From an uncultured Mycobacteriaceae bacterium (lineage in GTDB: Bacteria; Actinomycetota; Actinomycetes; Mycobacteriales; Mycobacteriaceae): 64,000 nt of DNA. The DNA is taken from positions 111,359 to 175,358 of the forward strand of contig CADEGF010000006.1 in NCBI GenBank assembly GCA_902826815.1, given 5' to 3'. Below the pieces are notes generated by a model, which saw only the letters and a program-made list of their open reading frames with translations, was not told the DNA's origin and did not search any database. The position numbers were made by a program, and so were the translations under genes. Of the stretch, positions 52,857-62,144 are shown piece after piece; the first letter of the stretch is position 1, and each line of letters opens with the position of its first letter.

Positions 52857-54107
52857 ATGAGCTCGCGCACGATGGATGAGGCGGCCAAGGTACTGGCCGA
52901 CCCGACCGCGTATGCCGACGACAACCGGCTGCACACCGCGCTCACTGAGCTGCGGGCCAACAATCCGGTGGCGTGGGTCGACAACCCGCCGTACCGGCCG
53001 TTCTGGGCCATCACCAAGCACGAGGACATCATGGCCATCGAGCGGGCCAACGACCTGTTCCTGTCGGAGCCGCGACCGCTGCTGGCCACCGCCGAGGCCG
53101 ACGACACCTTCAAGGCCCAGATCGAGGCAGGCATCGGCATCCGCACCTTGGTGCACATGGACGATCCGCACCACCGCAAGGTGCGCGCCATCGGCGCCGA
53201 CTGGTTCCGGCCCAAGGCCATGCGCGACCTCAAGACCAGGGTGGACGAACTGGCCAAACGCTACGTCGACCGGATGGCGGAGATCGGACCGGAATGCGAC
53301 TTCGTCACCGACGTTGCGCTGAATTTCCCTCTCTACGTGATTCTTTCGCTACTCGGCCTGCCCGAGGAAGACTTCCCGCGGATGCTCAAGCTGACCCAGG
53401 AGATGTTCGGCGGCGACGACGCCGAACATCAGCGCGGCGGCTCGATGGAAGACCTGCTGGCTGTGCTGGCCGACTACTTCGCCTACTTCACCAAGCTGAC
53501 GGCGTCACGGCGCGAGCATCCGACCGACGACCTGGCGTCGGCCATTGCCAACGGTCTCGTCGACGGCGAGCACCTGTCCGATATGGACACCGTCTCCTAC
53601 TACGTCATCATCGCCAGCGCAGGCCATGACACCACCTCCGATGCGATCTCCGGCGGGCTGCACGCGCTCATCGACAATCCCGGTGAGCTCGCGCGGTTGC
53701 GCGACGACATGGAGCTGATGCCGACGGCGGTCGAGGAGATGATCCGCTGGACCACGCCGGTGAAGGAGTTCATGCGCACCGCCGCGGAGGACACCACCGT
53801 TCGCGGCGTGCCGATTGCCAAGGGCGAATCCGTCTACCTGACTTATATTTCGGGTAACCGCGACGAAGACGTCTTCAAGGATCCGTTCCGGTTCGACGTC
53901 GGCCGCGATCCGAACAAGCACCTGGCCTTCGGCTATGGCGTGCACTTCTGCCTCGGCGCCGCGCTGGCGCGAATGGAGATGAACAGCCTCTACAGCGAGC
54001 TGATCCCACGGCTGCAGTCCATCGAATTGGCAGGCACGCCCGAGTTGTCGGCCACCACGTTCGTCGGCGGCCTCAAGCATCTGCCTATTCGTTACTCGCT
54101 GCGCTGA
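52857..54107 (+). CDS. Cytochrome P450 (CYP108-like)
   Basis: A 416-aa soluble P450 monooxygenase. The I-helix oxygen-activation motif is ASAGHDTTSD, the K-helix ExxR is EMIR in VEEMIRWTTPVKEFMRTA, and the heme-binding loop is FGYGVHFCLGAALAR with Cys365 as iron ligand. The RWTTPVK-FMRTA region and the C-terminal ATTFVGGLKHLPIR closely recall the terpene P450 CYP108 (P450terp) as remembered; a terpenoid, steroid or alkyl substrate is only a guess. The ATG at 52857 follows CAGGAGACTCG. It overlaps the convergent TetR gene by 23 bp. No ferredoxin gene is adjacent. Confidence 0.88.
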   Translation: MSSRTMDEAAKVLADPTAYADDNRLHTALTELRANNPVAWVDNPPYRPFWAITKHEDIMAIERANDLFLSEPRPLLATAEADDTFKAQIEAGIGIRTLVHMDDPHHRKVRAIGADWFRPKAMRDLKTRVDELAKRYVDRMAEIGPECDFVTDVALNFPLYVILSLLGLPEEDFPRMLKLTQEMFGGDDAEHQRGGSMEDLLAVLADYFAYFTKLTASRREHPTDDLASAIANGLVDGEHLSDMDTVSYYVIIASAGHDTTSDAISGGLHALIDNPGELARLRDDMELMPTAVEEMIRWTTPVKEFMRTAAEDTTVRGVPIAKGESVYLTYISGNRDEDVFKDPFRFDVGRDPNKHLAFGYGVHFCLGAALARMEMNSLYSELIPRLQSIELAGTPELSATTFVGGLKHLPIRYSLR

Positions 54108-54735
54108 GCCCCTTGGCCTTCTTGCTGTGGGTGGCCAGGAAGCCGTCGACGGCGCAGACCGCGATCTCGCGATAGTCGAAGTCAGGCAGCGTCGACAGCT
54201 TGCCCAACGCGATCGGGCCGAGCAGCAGCGCCGCCGCCTTGGCGCGGTCGACGTGGCCGATCTCCGCGACCGCCTGCGGGCTGCTCAGGATCACCTCGAA
54301 CGGCGCCGCGTACTGTTCGGCGACTCGCTCACGAAGCGTCTGGACCTCGGGGCTGTCGGGCGAACTGCGATGCGGCGCGCCGGGCAGCCTCTCGAGGTCA
54401 CCGCCCAGCGTCAACCACGACATCGCGGTCAGGGTCACCGGCGCCTCGGCGATCAAATCCGCCTGCGCCTGTACCAACGCGATCAGCCGGTCCCGCAGGG
54501 AACCTTCCGCGGGCGGCGTCGGCGCAGGCGGGATCAGCGCGTGAAAAGCCGCTGCCAGCAGATCATTTCCGCTCGGGAAATGCCGATACAACGTGGCCCG
54601 GGCCACGTTGGCCGCGCGGGTGACCGCATCGACGGTCACCGCGCTCGGACCTCCAGAGCGCAGCAGCGCAGTCGCTGCATCCAGTAACCGGGCCCGCGAC
54701 CGCGCCGGCCGCGGGTCGTTACGCCCGCCGGTCAT
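54085..54735 (-). CDS. TetR-family transcriptional regulator
   Basis: A 216-aa regulator with an N-terminal TetR HTH: RARLLDAATALLRSGGPSAV, then VTRAANVARATLYRHFPSGNDLL (residues about 20-65), and a divergent C-terminal ligand domain. The ATG at 54735 is used; the reading can extend to 54759. It converges on the P450 gene, the two coding ends overlapping by 23 bp. A GCAAGAC-N6-GTCTTGC dyad 20 bp upstream is a likely autoregulatory site. Control of the P450 is possible but its own operator has a different sequence. Confidence 0.85.
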   Translation of the reverse strand: MTGGRNDPRPARSRARLLDAATALLRSGGPSAVTVDAVTRAANVARATLYRHFPSGNDLLAAAFHALIPPAPTPPAEGSLRDRLIALVQAQADLIAEAPVTLTAMSWLTLGGDLERLPGAPHRSSPDSPEVQTLRERVAEQYAAPFEVILSSPQAVAEIGHVDRAKAAALLLGPIALGKLSTLPDFDYREIAVCAVDGFLATHSKKAKGLSAASNE

Positions 54736-54755
54736 GGTTGCCCCTTCCAGACGAC

Positions 54756-54775
54756 GCAAGACTGTCCGGTCTTGC
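54756..54775. promoter_or_regulatory. Candidate autoregulatory operator of the TetR gene
   Basis: GCAAGAC-TGTCCG-GTCTTGC, with perfect 7-bp arms, begins 21 bp upstream of the TetR start at 54735. The size and position suit a TetR dimer site. Confidence 0.55.
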
Positions 54776-54889
54776 TACGAGACTATTAGCATCACAATTC
54801 GTCGATCGGAAGAGAGCAACGGTTGTGGCTGGTCGACACCCTCCCCTGGTCGCCAGCTCAAGTACGTCACCCGGTTGGTGGCGGGTTCG

Positions 54890-56365
54890 TCAGGCGACGA
54901 CGAACTCGGCGGCGCGATGCCCGAGCATCACGATCGTGGCGTGGGGGCCCCGGCCGGTGACGGACGGCAAGACCGACCCGTCGACGACCCATAGCCGATC
55001 AGCACCACGCACTCTGCACCGCTCGTCGACGACTGCGGACGGATCATTGTCGGGGCCCATCGGCGCGGTTGCGCACAGGTGCTGCGATGTCGACCACGCC
55101 GCCTCTCCCACTTGCGTTGAGGAAGAGGCTAATTCGCGGGCGAGTTCGGCGCCCGCACTCAAGGCCGCCACATCGTGCGGATCGCTGTCGTAGCGATGCT
55201 CGATGAGCGGAGCCACCACGGGGTCATCGGACACCACCCGCAGCCTGCCTCTGGATCGAGGATGCATGAGCGCGACACCGATGTGCGGTCGATCGGCAGG
55301 GTCTTCACCGGCACCCTCCACCATGGCGCCGAAGCCTCGGGTATACGGCCGGATCTCGAGACCGTTGGGTGTGGTGAGTACCGCCTCGAGCGGAGGCAGA
55401 TCGCGCGTCGGCGTCCAGTCCACCGGCAGCACCCATTCGGGGTGGTCGCTGGTCCGCTGCCCGACCGGGGAGTCCAGGATCGTCGGGATTCCGGCGGCGC
55501 TCAGCACGTCCCCCGGTCCGACACCAGACACCATCAACAGCTGCGCTGATCCGATTGCCCCGGCGCACAACACGATTCGATCCGACGTCAGTATCTTCGG
55601 GCCGTCGGGTGTGATGCACTCAGCGGCCATCGCCCGCTGACGATCAAACCGGATGCGCGAGACGCGGGTGTCGGCCATCAGCATCACGTTGGGACGTTCG
55701 AGGGCCGGCTGCAGAAAGGCGCCGCCGGGCCCGATCCTGATTCCACCGTTGATGTTCAACGGTACGGCGCCGACGCCCGCAGGCAGGACCCTGCCTGCGC
55801 CCGCACCGTTGAGATCCGCCACCCACGGATATCCCATCTCGGTAGCGGCATCGACGAAAGACGCTGTGCATCCGTCGAATTCAGCAACCCGCCGGACGAG
55901 TATCGGACCGTCAGAACCGTGCAACGGTCCGATAAAGTCAAGATCGTTCTCGACCGCCAGGAAGTGTGGCAGCACGTCTACCCAGGACCAGCCTGAAAGG
56001 GCCCATCGGTCGAAGTCCTCCGGAAGTGCCCGACAGAAGTATCCGCCGTTGACCGCCCCGGACCCACCGACCACCGCACCTCGCATGATGTGCCCGGTCC
56101 GCGTCGGCTGGTCGGTGAGTGTCGTCGCAAAGTGCCGCACCACGGAGCTCGCGGCACCGATCGGCAATCGCAACGCGTCGGTGATCTGGTCGCTGACCTT
56201 GGAGTCTGACGGTGCGGGACCAGCCTCCACGATCGTCACGCCGCAAGACGGATCGGCTGAAATACGTTCTGCTAGAACGGATCCAGCACTGCCCGCGCCG
56301 ATGATCAATACGTCGCTGTGCAATGCGTCGTCAGGTCCGGATCTGCGGCTTGAGGGCGCCGACAT
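54890..56365 (-). CDS. mftG: Mycofactocin-associated GMC oxidoreductase MftG
   Basis: About 491 aa; a glucose-methanol-choline family flavoprotein associated with reoxidation of reduced mycofactocin and electron transfer to respiration. The FAD motif [37 protein letters not shown] and the C-terminal [30 protein letters not shown] are GMC hallmarks. The ATG at 56365 overlaps mftF by 35 bp; a TTG at 56323, just before [10 protein letters not shown], would remove the overlap and matches the usual MftG N-terminus. It is the last gene of the mft cluster. Confidence 0.9.
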   Translation of the reverse strand: MSAPSSRRSGPDDALHSDVLIIGAGSAGSVLAERISADPSCGVTIVEAGPAPSDSKVSDQITDALRLPIGAASSVVRHFATTLTDQPTRTGHIMRGAVVGGSGAVNGGYFCRALPEDFDRWALSGWSWVDVLPHFLAVENDLDFIGPLHGSDGPILVRRVAEFDGCTASFVDAATEMGYPWVADLNGAGAGRVLPAGVGAVPLNINGGIRIGPGGAFLQPALERPNVMLMADTRVSRIRFDRQRAMAAECITPDGPKILTSDRIVLCAGAIGSAQLLMVSGVGPGDVLSAAGIPTILDSPVGQRTSDHPEWVLPVDWTPTRDLPPLEAVLTTPNGLEIRPYTRGFGAMVEGAGEDPADRPHIGVALMHPRSRGRLRVVSDDPVVAPLIEHRYDSDPHDVAALSAGAELARELASSSTQVGEAAWSTSQHLCATAPMGPDNDPSAVVDERCRVRGADRLWVVDGSVLPSVTGRGPHATIVMLGHRAAEFVVA

Positions 56366-57743
56366 GCCGTTCCCGGACCACACCGGTCCACAGGCCGGTC
56401 CCGTAGGCGATGTCATCGAGACGCTTCAGCAGCAGGTAGCTGATCAGGCCGACCGGTTTCGTGTCATCGTCGCCATTACCGTGCCGCCTCGCCCAGTCCA
56501 CCACACCGTCGACGATCGCAGCGACCAGGACGACGTTTCTACAGCGGCGGGACAACAGCGCGAGGATCAGGGCGATGGGCCAGTAGTGCCGACAGATCGC
56601 CGCCGCGAGCCCAAGGGCCCCGGACCAGAGGCCGTGTGCGGCGACGACCGCGACCTCCTTTGGTTCGGTATCCACCGAGCCGAGCGAGCTCGCAATCCGG
56701 CGGCCGGTGATCGTTGCCACCACCATGGATGCGAGGTATCCGATGGCTGAGCCCATCGTGAGCAGAATCCACACCACAAGCGTCCACCCGGAAATCACCA
56801 GCGGTGCGGTCTTGCCGGGATGCCGAACCGAAAGTGGTGCAGCCGATTCACCGTAGAAAGCCCTGCGCGCGAACCATTCTCGCAGTTGAGTGCGGTGCTC
56901 GTGGGCGACCATTGCGATGGGTTCGTACCGCAACCTCGCGCCTTCTTCGACGAACCGCCAACACAGGTCGACGTCCTCGCCGGACTTCAGCGTCTCGTCG
57001 AATCCGCCGACCTGGCTCAGCATCGAGCGGCGGCAGATGATCGCGGCGCTTGGCACGTAGGAGACGGTGCCGTACGGCACGACGGGGGCTTCGCGCTGGC
57101 CCAGGTCCAGCGATGAGCGGACCGCCTCGTACCGGGCCACCAAGCTGTCCGGCTGGGCCAGATTGACGATGCGCGGTGCCACCAAAGCCACTGCGGGATC
57201 GCAGAAGTGGCCGAGAAGCGCCTCGAGCCAGCCACGCCGCGGCACCACATCGGAGTCGAGAAATGCGACGAAGTCGGTGGTGCAGACGGACAGGCCGGTG
57301 TTACGTGCGGCCGCAGGCCCCTTGCTGCGGGGATGGCGCATCACCTGCACGTCGCAGTGCGTGCCATCGAAGTCCGAATGCTGGATCGGCGTCGCCGAGC
57401 CGTCGTCCACCACGACCACGCGCATGCCGCGCAGTGCCGATACCAATCGGTGCACACCAGAAGCGTTGTTGCGCACGGGAATAACGACGGTGACGTCGCG
57501 GTGGGACGGTCCGCTCGCCGGCCTCGGGTGGGCCACGGTCGCGTCAAGCAGCGTGCGGGCCACCTGTGCGCTGAGCGCGTCGTGCACCTCGAGGCGGCCG
57601 CCGTTGAGCATGGTCTGTGCGGCGGGCGCCAATCGCAGCAGCCGCGTGGGCGAACCGCCGAGCAGGGCCGAGCCCTCCCCGAGCACCTTGACTCGGCGAT
57701 CGACCTGCACGGCGAACCCGTCGGGCAGCCGCGGCTGGCTCAC
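56331..57743 (-). CDS. mftF: Mycofactocin glycosyltransferase MftF
   Basis: A 470-aa family-2 glycosyltransferase that adds beta-1,4-glucose units to premycofactocin. The GT-A domain has [21 protein letters not shown], the metal/nucleotide Asp motifs VVVVDDGSA and [18 protein letters not shown], and [17 protein letters not shown] as the acceptor region. Hydrophobic segments near the C-terminus ([21 protein letters not shown]) suggest membrane association. The GTG at 57743 overlaps the mftE stop (GTGA) and gives the length of the M. tuberculosis homologue. Confidence 0.93.
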   Translation of the reverse strand: MSQPRLPDGFAVQVDRRVKVLGEGSALLGGSPTRLLRLAPAAQTMLNGGRLEVHDALSAQVARTLLDATVAHPRPASGPSHRDVTVVIPVRNNASGVHRLVSALRGMRVVVVDDGSATPIQHSDFDGTHCDVQVMRHPRSKGPAAARNTGLSVCTTDFVAFLDSDVVPRRGWLEALLGHFCDPAVALVAPRIVNLAQPDSLVARYEAVRSSLDLGQREAPVVPYGTVSYVPSAAIICRRSMLSQVGGFDETLKSGEDVDLCWRFVEEGARLRYEPIAMVAHEHRTQLREWFARRAFYGESAAPLSVRHPGKTAPLVISGWTLVVWILLTMGSAIGYLASMVVATITGRRIASSLGSVDTEPKEVAVVAAHGLWSGALGLAAAICRHYWPIALILALLSRRCRNVVLVAAIVDGVVDWARRHGNGDDDTKPVGLISYLLLKRLDDIAYGTGLWTGVVRERHVGALKPQIRT

Positions 57744-58486
57744 GTGAGCATCCCGTCGCGGTCCGGCTTCCATTGGGTGATCCGCCGGACGCATCCGTCG
57801 ACCATTTCGGCAAACAGGCGTTCACCGTCTGCGGCGGTGGCGGTCGTGGGATCCCCGAGAACGCCCAGCTCGCTCACCGCTGCCACGCCGCCGCTGCGCA
57901 TCGCAGGCAGCAGCTCGGCCAGCGGTGCTCGGTTGCCAGGCACCATCTCGTCGAGCCGCACGACCTCCGGCGAAATATGTAGCAATACAGACGTTTCGGT
58001 GTGTCCGGCGTGGGCGTCGGCGTTCTGCACACCGCACGAGCACCATGCGACGTCTCGCCCCTCGTACCTGAGCAATGCCGTCGCGGCAGCCATGGCCTCG
58101 ACGTTTCCGCCATGCCCGTTGACGAAAACCAGCCGGCTCGCCCAGCTAGCGGCCGACCTGCCGAACTCGACAAGCAGGAGGCGCAGGGCAGCGGTGCCGA
58201 TCGACACGGTGCCGGGAAAGCTCTCGTGTTCGCCACTGGATCCGTAGCCGATCGGGGGCGCAACCATCCATCCGGTGTCCCGATCGGCGTCAGCCAGTCG
58301 GTCAGCAATGCTGCGGGCCGCGGCCGCGGCGATCCTGGTGTCGGTGTCCAGCGGCAGGTGCGGTCCATGCTGTTCGGTGGAACCTACCGGGATAACCAAC
58401 GCGGGTGATGTGCCGTGCAGCTGTCTCGACGTTGAGTTCCCAAGCTCGTTGGGGAAAGCCACGAGCCGATGGTAGGACGAATTCAC
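57740..58486 (-). CDS. mftE: Mycofactocin precursor peptidase MftE (creatininase family)
   Basis: A 248-aa metallopeptidase that releases the C-terminal Val-Tyr-derived dipeptide from modified MftA. Metal ligands fit [19 protein letters not shown] (Glu, His, Asp) and the glycine-rich [12 protein letters not shown]. The GTG at 58486 overlaps the stop of a possible 26-codon ORF. A 137-bp gap separates it from mftD, larger than elsewhere in the cluster. Confidence 0.93.
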   Translation of the reverse strand: MNSSYHRLVAFPNELGNSTSRQLHGTSPALVIPVGSTEQHGPHLPLDTDTRIAAAAARSIADRLADADRDTGWMVAPPIGYGSSGEHESFPGTVSIGTAALRLLLVEFGRSAASWASRLVFVNGHGGNVEAMAAATALLRYEGRDVAWCSCGVQNADAHAGHTETSVLLHISPEVVRLDEMVPGNRAPLAELLPAMRSGGVAAVSELGVLGDPTTATAADGERLFAEMVDGCVRRITQWKPDRDGMLT

Positions 58487-58563
58487 CTGCTATGCGCCGG
58501 TTGTTCGCGCATGCGCAGATTTCTTTTTCCACAGATTTGCCGCAGCCGCTGTCGGCTAATCAC
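58483..58563 (-). CDS. Possible small ORF (26 codons) coupled to mftE
   Basis: A GTG at 58563 preceded by GGGGAGGCGGAC reads 26 codons to a TGA that overlaps the mftE GTG as GTGA. The product is very basic (ISRQRLRQICGKRNLRMREQ within it) and resembles nothing recognised. It could be a leader peptide coupling mftE translation, a real microprotein, or chance. Confidence 0.35.
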   Translation of the reverse strand: MISRQRLRQICGKRNLRMREQPAHSR

Positions 58564-58623
58564 GTCCGCCTCCCCTGCCACGCATGTTTCAACCGCAATC
58601 GTGCTGGTAGCAGAGTCGGTGCC

Positions 58624-59814
58624 TCAGCCGACGGGCCCGGGCGGGACGCCGAGCGCCCTCACGAAGTCCCGCGGCACCACCACGTCGTCGGCGACAAGGT
58701 CATGAATCGACGCGCGGCCGAGCCCCATCATCGCCGAGTCGATACCACCACGGAGGACGTCGAGGACGTTCTCTACACCCGCCTGCCCGTTGGCCGCAAG
58801 CCCCCAGAGGTAGGCCCGGCCGATCATCACGGCGCGTGCGCCGAGCGCGACGGCCTTGATGACGTCGCTGCCCCGCCGGACGCCGCCGTCGAGCAGCACC
58901 TCGACCTGGTCACCGACGGCATCGGCGATCGCGGGAAGGGCCCGGATCGACGCGGGGGTGCCGTCGAGGTTGTTGCCACCGTGGTTGGACACCGATATTG
59001 CCGAAACACCAGCGTCCACAGCACGTTTGGCGTCATCGACGCGGATGACGCCCTTCAGCATGAAGGGCCCACCCCACAGTTCCCGTAGCCAGGCGATGTC
59101 CTCCCATGTGGGCGGCGGGGTAGCCATCCACTCGCCGTACGCCTGGAAGAACGGCGGGCCGAGCTCCCCGCGCGGCGCCTGGTTGGGCACGCGGAGATTC
59201 GGCGGGCGGAACGTTTTGGCCCATTGCGCGAACCAGCGCGGCCGGGTCAGGCCCTCCGGGAGCATCCGCACGGTCGTGCGCAGGTCCATCTGCTCGGGGA
59301 TCTTGGGGCTGCCCCAGTCGCGACCGTGCGAGAAGCTCCAGTCGGTCGTGACGATCAGGCCGACGGCGCCCGCCGCGCGGGCGCGCTCCACCCTGGCCGC
59401 GATCGCGTCCCTGCCGCCCAGCCAGTACACCTGGAAGAAGGTCTTCGGGTTGGCGGCGACGACGTCTTCGACCGGCTTGCTCGCGAACGACGACAGCCCC
59501 ATCGCCGTACCCCGCGCCGCCGCTGCGCGGGCGACTGCGAGCTCCCCATCGGGATGAACTGCCTGAACCCCCGTCGGCGATATCACGACAGGGAGCGAAA
59601 TATCCTGTCCCATAACCGTTGTCGCTAGATCGCGCTTCTCGCTCGCCCCGACGACATGGGGTGCGAAGCCCAGCTCACCGAAGGCCTCGACGTTGCCGCT
59701 GACGGTCTGGCCCTTCTCGCTGCCGGCGACCAGCGCGCTGTAGACGGACTTGGGCAGCCGCTTCTTCGCGCGCTCCTGCGCGATGGATACAGTCTCGAAC
59801 CAGGCGTCGGCCAC
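58624..59814 (-). CDS. mftD: Mycofactocin system FMN-dependent dehydrogenase MftD
   Basis: A 396-aa FMN enzyme of the lactate/glycolate oxidase superfamily that oxidatively deaminates the cleaved dipeptide AHDP to pre-mycofactocin. The FMN-barrel marks are GLIVTTDWSFSHGRDWGSP, then ISVSNHGGNNLDGTPASI with the catalytic His, and VLLDGGVRRGSDVIKAVALGARAVMIGR for phosphate binding. The GTG start at 59814 lies 3 bp after the mftC stop. Confidence 0.94.
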   Translation of the reverse strand: MADAWFETVSIAQERAKKRLPKSVYSALVAGSEKGQTVSGNVEAFGELGFAPHVVGASEKRDLATTVMGQDISLPVVISPTGVQAVHPDGELAVARAAAARGTAMGLSSFASKPVEDVVAANPKTFFQVYWLGGRDAIAARVERARAAGAVGLIVTTDWSFSHGRDWGSPKIPEQMDLRTTVRMLPEGLTRPRWFAQWAKTFRPPNLRVPNQAPRGELGPPFFQAYGEWMATPPPTWEDIAWLRELWGGPFMLKGVIRVDDAKRAVDAGVSAISVSNHGGNNLDGTPASIRALPAIADAVGDQVEVLLDGGVRRGSDVIKAVALGARAVMIGRAYLWGLAANGQAGVENVLDVLRGGIDSAMMGLGRASIHDLVADDVVVPRDFVRALGVPPGPVG

Positions 59815-59817
59815 GAC

Positions 59818-61020
59818 TTACACCGGACTTTCATTGCAGAGGCGAGCGGGCGGTGTCGTCAGCAGCTTCAGCGGGATCGGTCCCTGTTTCGTTCCACGGG
59901 AATGATCTCCGCTGGGCCTCGGCTTGACCCGTTCCTTCTCCAGTGCCGGAACACCGTATCCCTCAACGCATTCGGGGTCTGGGCCGTCGAGTGGAAGGCC
60001 GGTGAAGAACTTGGCCGCCATGCAGCCACCCCGGCAACTGTCGTAGTGGCCGCAGCTTCCGCATGCACCGGCCGACTGCGGCTCCCGCAACTCGCGGAAC
60101 AACGGAGCGTTCTTCCACACGTTGTCGAATCCACCGTCGGACAAGATGTTTCCAGCCAGGAAACGATCGTGAATGGCGAAAGGACAGGCGTAGACATCAC
60201 CGACCGGATCGATGAGACAGACCACGCGGCCGGCGCCGCACAGGTTGAGTCCGGCGAGCGCGCCAGGCGCACCCAACCCGGACAGGTGGAAGAACGAATC
60301 GCCCGTCAGCACGCCGTCACCACGTTCGACGAGCCAGTCGTAGAGCTGTACCTGCTGCGCCGGGGTCGGGTGCAGTTCGTCCCACACGTCGGCGCCGCGG
60401 CCGGACGGGCGAAGGCGGGTGATGCGAAGGGTTGCACCGTAACGCGCTGCCAGAGCGGCGAATTCGTCCAGCTGGTCGACGTTGTGGCGGGTCACGACGA
60501 CGGAGATCTTGGCGTCGGAGAAGCCGGCATCGGCGAGGTTCTCCAGCGCACGGACAGCCATCGCGAACGAACCCTTGCCGCGCACGGCGTCGTTGATCTC
60601 CGCGGTGGCACCGTCGAGCGAGATCTGCACGTCGACGTAGTCGCTGGCGGCCAGCTTCGTCGCCACCTCGGGCGTGATGCGCACCCCGTTGGTGGAGAAC
60701 TTCACCCCGACATGGTGAGCGGTGGCGTAATCGACCAGCTCCCAAAAGTCGGGCCGCACAGTCGGTTCACCGCCACCGATGTTGACGTAGAACACCTGCA
60801 TGCGCTCGAGCTCGTCGATGATGTCCTTGCACTGCGCAGTGGACAGCTCGCGCGGATCGCGCTTACCCGACGACGACAGGCAGTGCACGCACGCCAGGTT
60901 GCACGCGTAGGTCAGCTCCCACGTCAGACAGATCGGCGCATCGAGGCCGTGCTCGAACTGCTCGACAAGCCGAGGCACCGGTTGGACTTCCGGCGCGGGC
61001 GCCGAATCCATGATCGTCAT
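59818..61020 (-). CDS. mftC: Mycofactocin radical SAM maturase MftC
   Basis: A 400-aa radical SAM/SPASM enzyme that decarboxylates and cross-links the C-terminal Val-Tyr of MftA. The SAM cluster is CNLACVHC (Cys40, Cys44, Cys47), the GGE motif IGGGEPTV follows, and the auxiliary clusters use cysteines in LCGAGRVVCLIDPVGDVYACP and CGSCGHYDSCRGGC. The ATG at 61020 overlaps the mftB stop (ATGA), replacing an extended reading to 61119 that lies within mftB. Confidence 0.96.
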   Translation of the reverse strand: MTIMDSAPAPEVQPVPRLVEQFEHGLDAPICLTWELTYACNLACVHCLSSSGKRDPRELSTAQCKDIIDELERMQVFYVNIGGGEPTVRPDFWELVDYATAHHVGVKFSTNGVRITPEVATKLAASDYVDVQISLDGATAEINDAVRGKGSFAMAVRALENLADAGFSDAKISVVVTRHNVDQLDEFAALAARYGATLRITRLRPSGRGADVWDELHPTPAQQVQLYDWLVERGDGVLTGDSFFHLSGLGAPGALAGLNLCGAGRVVCLIDPVGDVYACPFAIHDRFLAGNILSDGGFDNVWKNAPLFRELREPQSAGACGSCGHYDSCRGGCMAAKFFTGLPLDGPDPECVEGYGVPALEKERVKPRPSGDHSRGTKQGPIPLKLLTTPPARLCNESPV

Positions 61021-61292
61021 GCTTTCTCTCCTGTTACAAGCATCTTCGACTCGGCCAGCACGCCGAGCGCGTGCAGATACGGACCCTGCTGTGCGTCGTC
61101 GACCCCTGCCGCCCGGCACGCGGACCTCACGTCGGGGTGATCACCGAGCGAGTTGATCACCTCGACGATGGTCCGGTTCTTCAGGAACGACAGCTTGCGC
61201 GTGCCGAAGTGGTACAGCAGCGCGCCGAACGGCTCGGGCCGCACCGCCACCTGGTGGTGCAGCCGCCAACTGGCGTCCGGGTCGAACGGCAT
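61017..61292 (-). CDS. mftB: Mycofactocin RiPP chaperone MftB (PqqD-like)
   Basis: A 91-aa RiPP-recognition-element protein that binds the MftA leader and presents it to MftC. The PqqD-like fold is seen in WRLHHQVAVRPEPFGALLYH, then NRTIVEVINSLGDHPDVRSA and the C-terminal YLHALGVLAESKMLVTG. The ATG at 61292 follows the mftA stop by two bases; upstream in-frame readings cross mftA and are rejected. Confidence 0.93.
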   Translation of the reverse strand: MPFDPDASWRLHHQVAVRPEPFGALLYHFGTRKLSFLKNRTIVEVINSLGDHPDVRSACRAAGVDDAQQGPYLHALGVLAESKMLVTGEKA

Positions 61293-61294
61293 GG

Positions 61295-61387
61295 TCAGTA
61301 GACCCCGCACATCCCGTCGATCGACACCTCTTCGACCAGCGTCTCCGCGACGAGGTCTTCGTTCTCCACCTGCTGATTCGGCTCCAT
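61295..61387 (-). CDS. mftA: Mycofactocin precursor peptide MftA
   Basis: A 30-residue ribosomal precursor read from the minus strand. It begins MEPNQQVENEDLV, has an acidic leader with ETLVEEVS, and ends in the invariant IDGMCGVY. The terminal Val-Tyr is decarboxylated and cross-linked by MftC to form the redox core. The ATG at 61387 is preceded by AAAGGTGG at good spacing. The stop lies two bases before mftB. Its size makes it prone to be missed in gene calling. Confidence 0.97.
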   Translation of the reverse strand: MEPNQQVENEDLVAETLVEEVSIDGMCGVY

Positions 61388-61437
61388 GATTGCCACCTTT
61401 CTTCAACCGGGTCTCGACAAATGTGACCGAGATCGCA

Positions 61438-61466
61438 AGAATATGGCATCGAGTGCCAGAATGGAA
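61438..61466 (-). promoter_or_regulatory. Candidate mftA promoter with embedded MftR operator
   Basis: On the minus strand TTCCAT (61466-61461), 17 bases, then TATTCT (61443-61438) form a plausible promoter. TGGCA-TCGAG-TGCCA (61444-61458) fills the spacer exactly, where a TetR dimer would block RNA polymerase. It lies 51 bp before mftA and also just upstream of divergent mftR. Confidence 0.6.
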
Positions 61467-61479
61467 GAGCGGGGTGGCG

Positions 61480-62079
61480 ATGCGGCCGAATTCCGAGCAC
61501 AGGGTGGGTCGGCGTCGTTCCACGACCACCGACCACCTGAGCAACGTCGCCATCGATCTCTTCGTCTCGCACGGCTTCGACGAGGTCAGTGTCGACGACG
61601 TCGCACACGCCGCGGGGATCGCGCGCCGCACGCTCTTCCGCTACTACCCGTCCAAGAACGCACTGCCATGGGGCGACTTCGACGCCCACCTCGAGCGCAT
61701 GCGCGATCAACTCGCCGAACTCGATCCGAGCGTGCCGATCGGCGATGCACTGCGCACGGCGTTGTTGGCGTTCAACACTTTTGACGAGTCGGAGACGCCG
61801 AGGCACCGACAGCGGATGCGGGTCATCCTGCAGACGGCCGAACTGCAGGCGTATTCCATGACGATGTATGCGGGGTGGCGCGCGGTGGTCGCCACGTTCG
61901 TCGCGCGGCGGCTTGGCGTCGAGGCAGGCGATCTTGTTCCGCAGACGGTGGCCTGGACGATGCTCGGAGTGGCGCTCTCGGCCTACGAGCACTGGCTGGG
62001 CGACGAATCTGCCTCGTTGATGCAGGAGCTGAACGACGCGTTCGACACGGTCAGCGACGGCCTGGGCACGCTGACGTGA
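61480..62079 (+). CDS. mftR: Mycofactocin cluster TetR-family regulator MftR
   Basis: A 199-aa TetR repressor. The HTH covers [20 protein letters not shown] and [20 protein letters not shown], with WGDF directly after, an MftR-like pattern. The C-terminal ligand domain is helical and, per published work on this family, senses long-chain acyl-CoA. The ATG at 61480 is chosen; GTG 61474 six bases earlier follows AAGAGCGGG and is equally plausible. It is divergent from mftA with the TGGCA-N5-TGCCA dyad between them. Confidence 0.92.
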   Translation: MRPNSEHRVGRRRSTTTDHLSNVAIDLFVSHGFDEVSVDDVAHAAGIARRTLFRYYPSKNALPWGDFDAHLERMRDQLAELDPSVPIGDALRTALLAFNTFDESETPRHRQRMRVILQTAELQAYSMTMYAGWRAVVATFVARRLGVEAGDLVPQTVAWTMLGVALSAYEHWLGDESASLMQELNDAFDTVSDGLGTLT

Positions 62080-62144
62080 AAGCGATCTGAAAAAGATTCC
62101 GATTGGGGCGTCGGAGTTCGGGCCTCTGCGGCGACGATAAGGGT

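Noticed and set aside
54756-54775. The TetR dyad and the P450 dyad as copies of one operator
   Set aside because: The arms differ (GCAAGAC against ACTTGAC) and the spacers are six and four bases, so common binding cannot be claimed.
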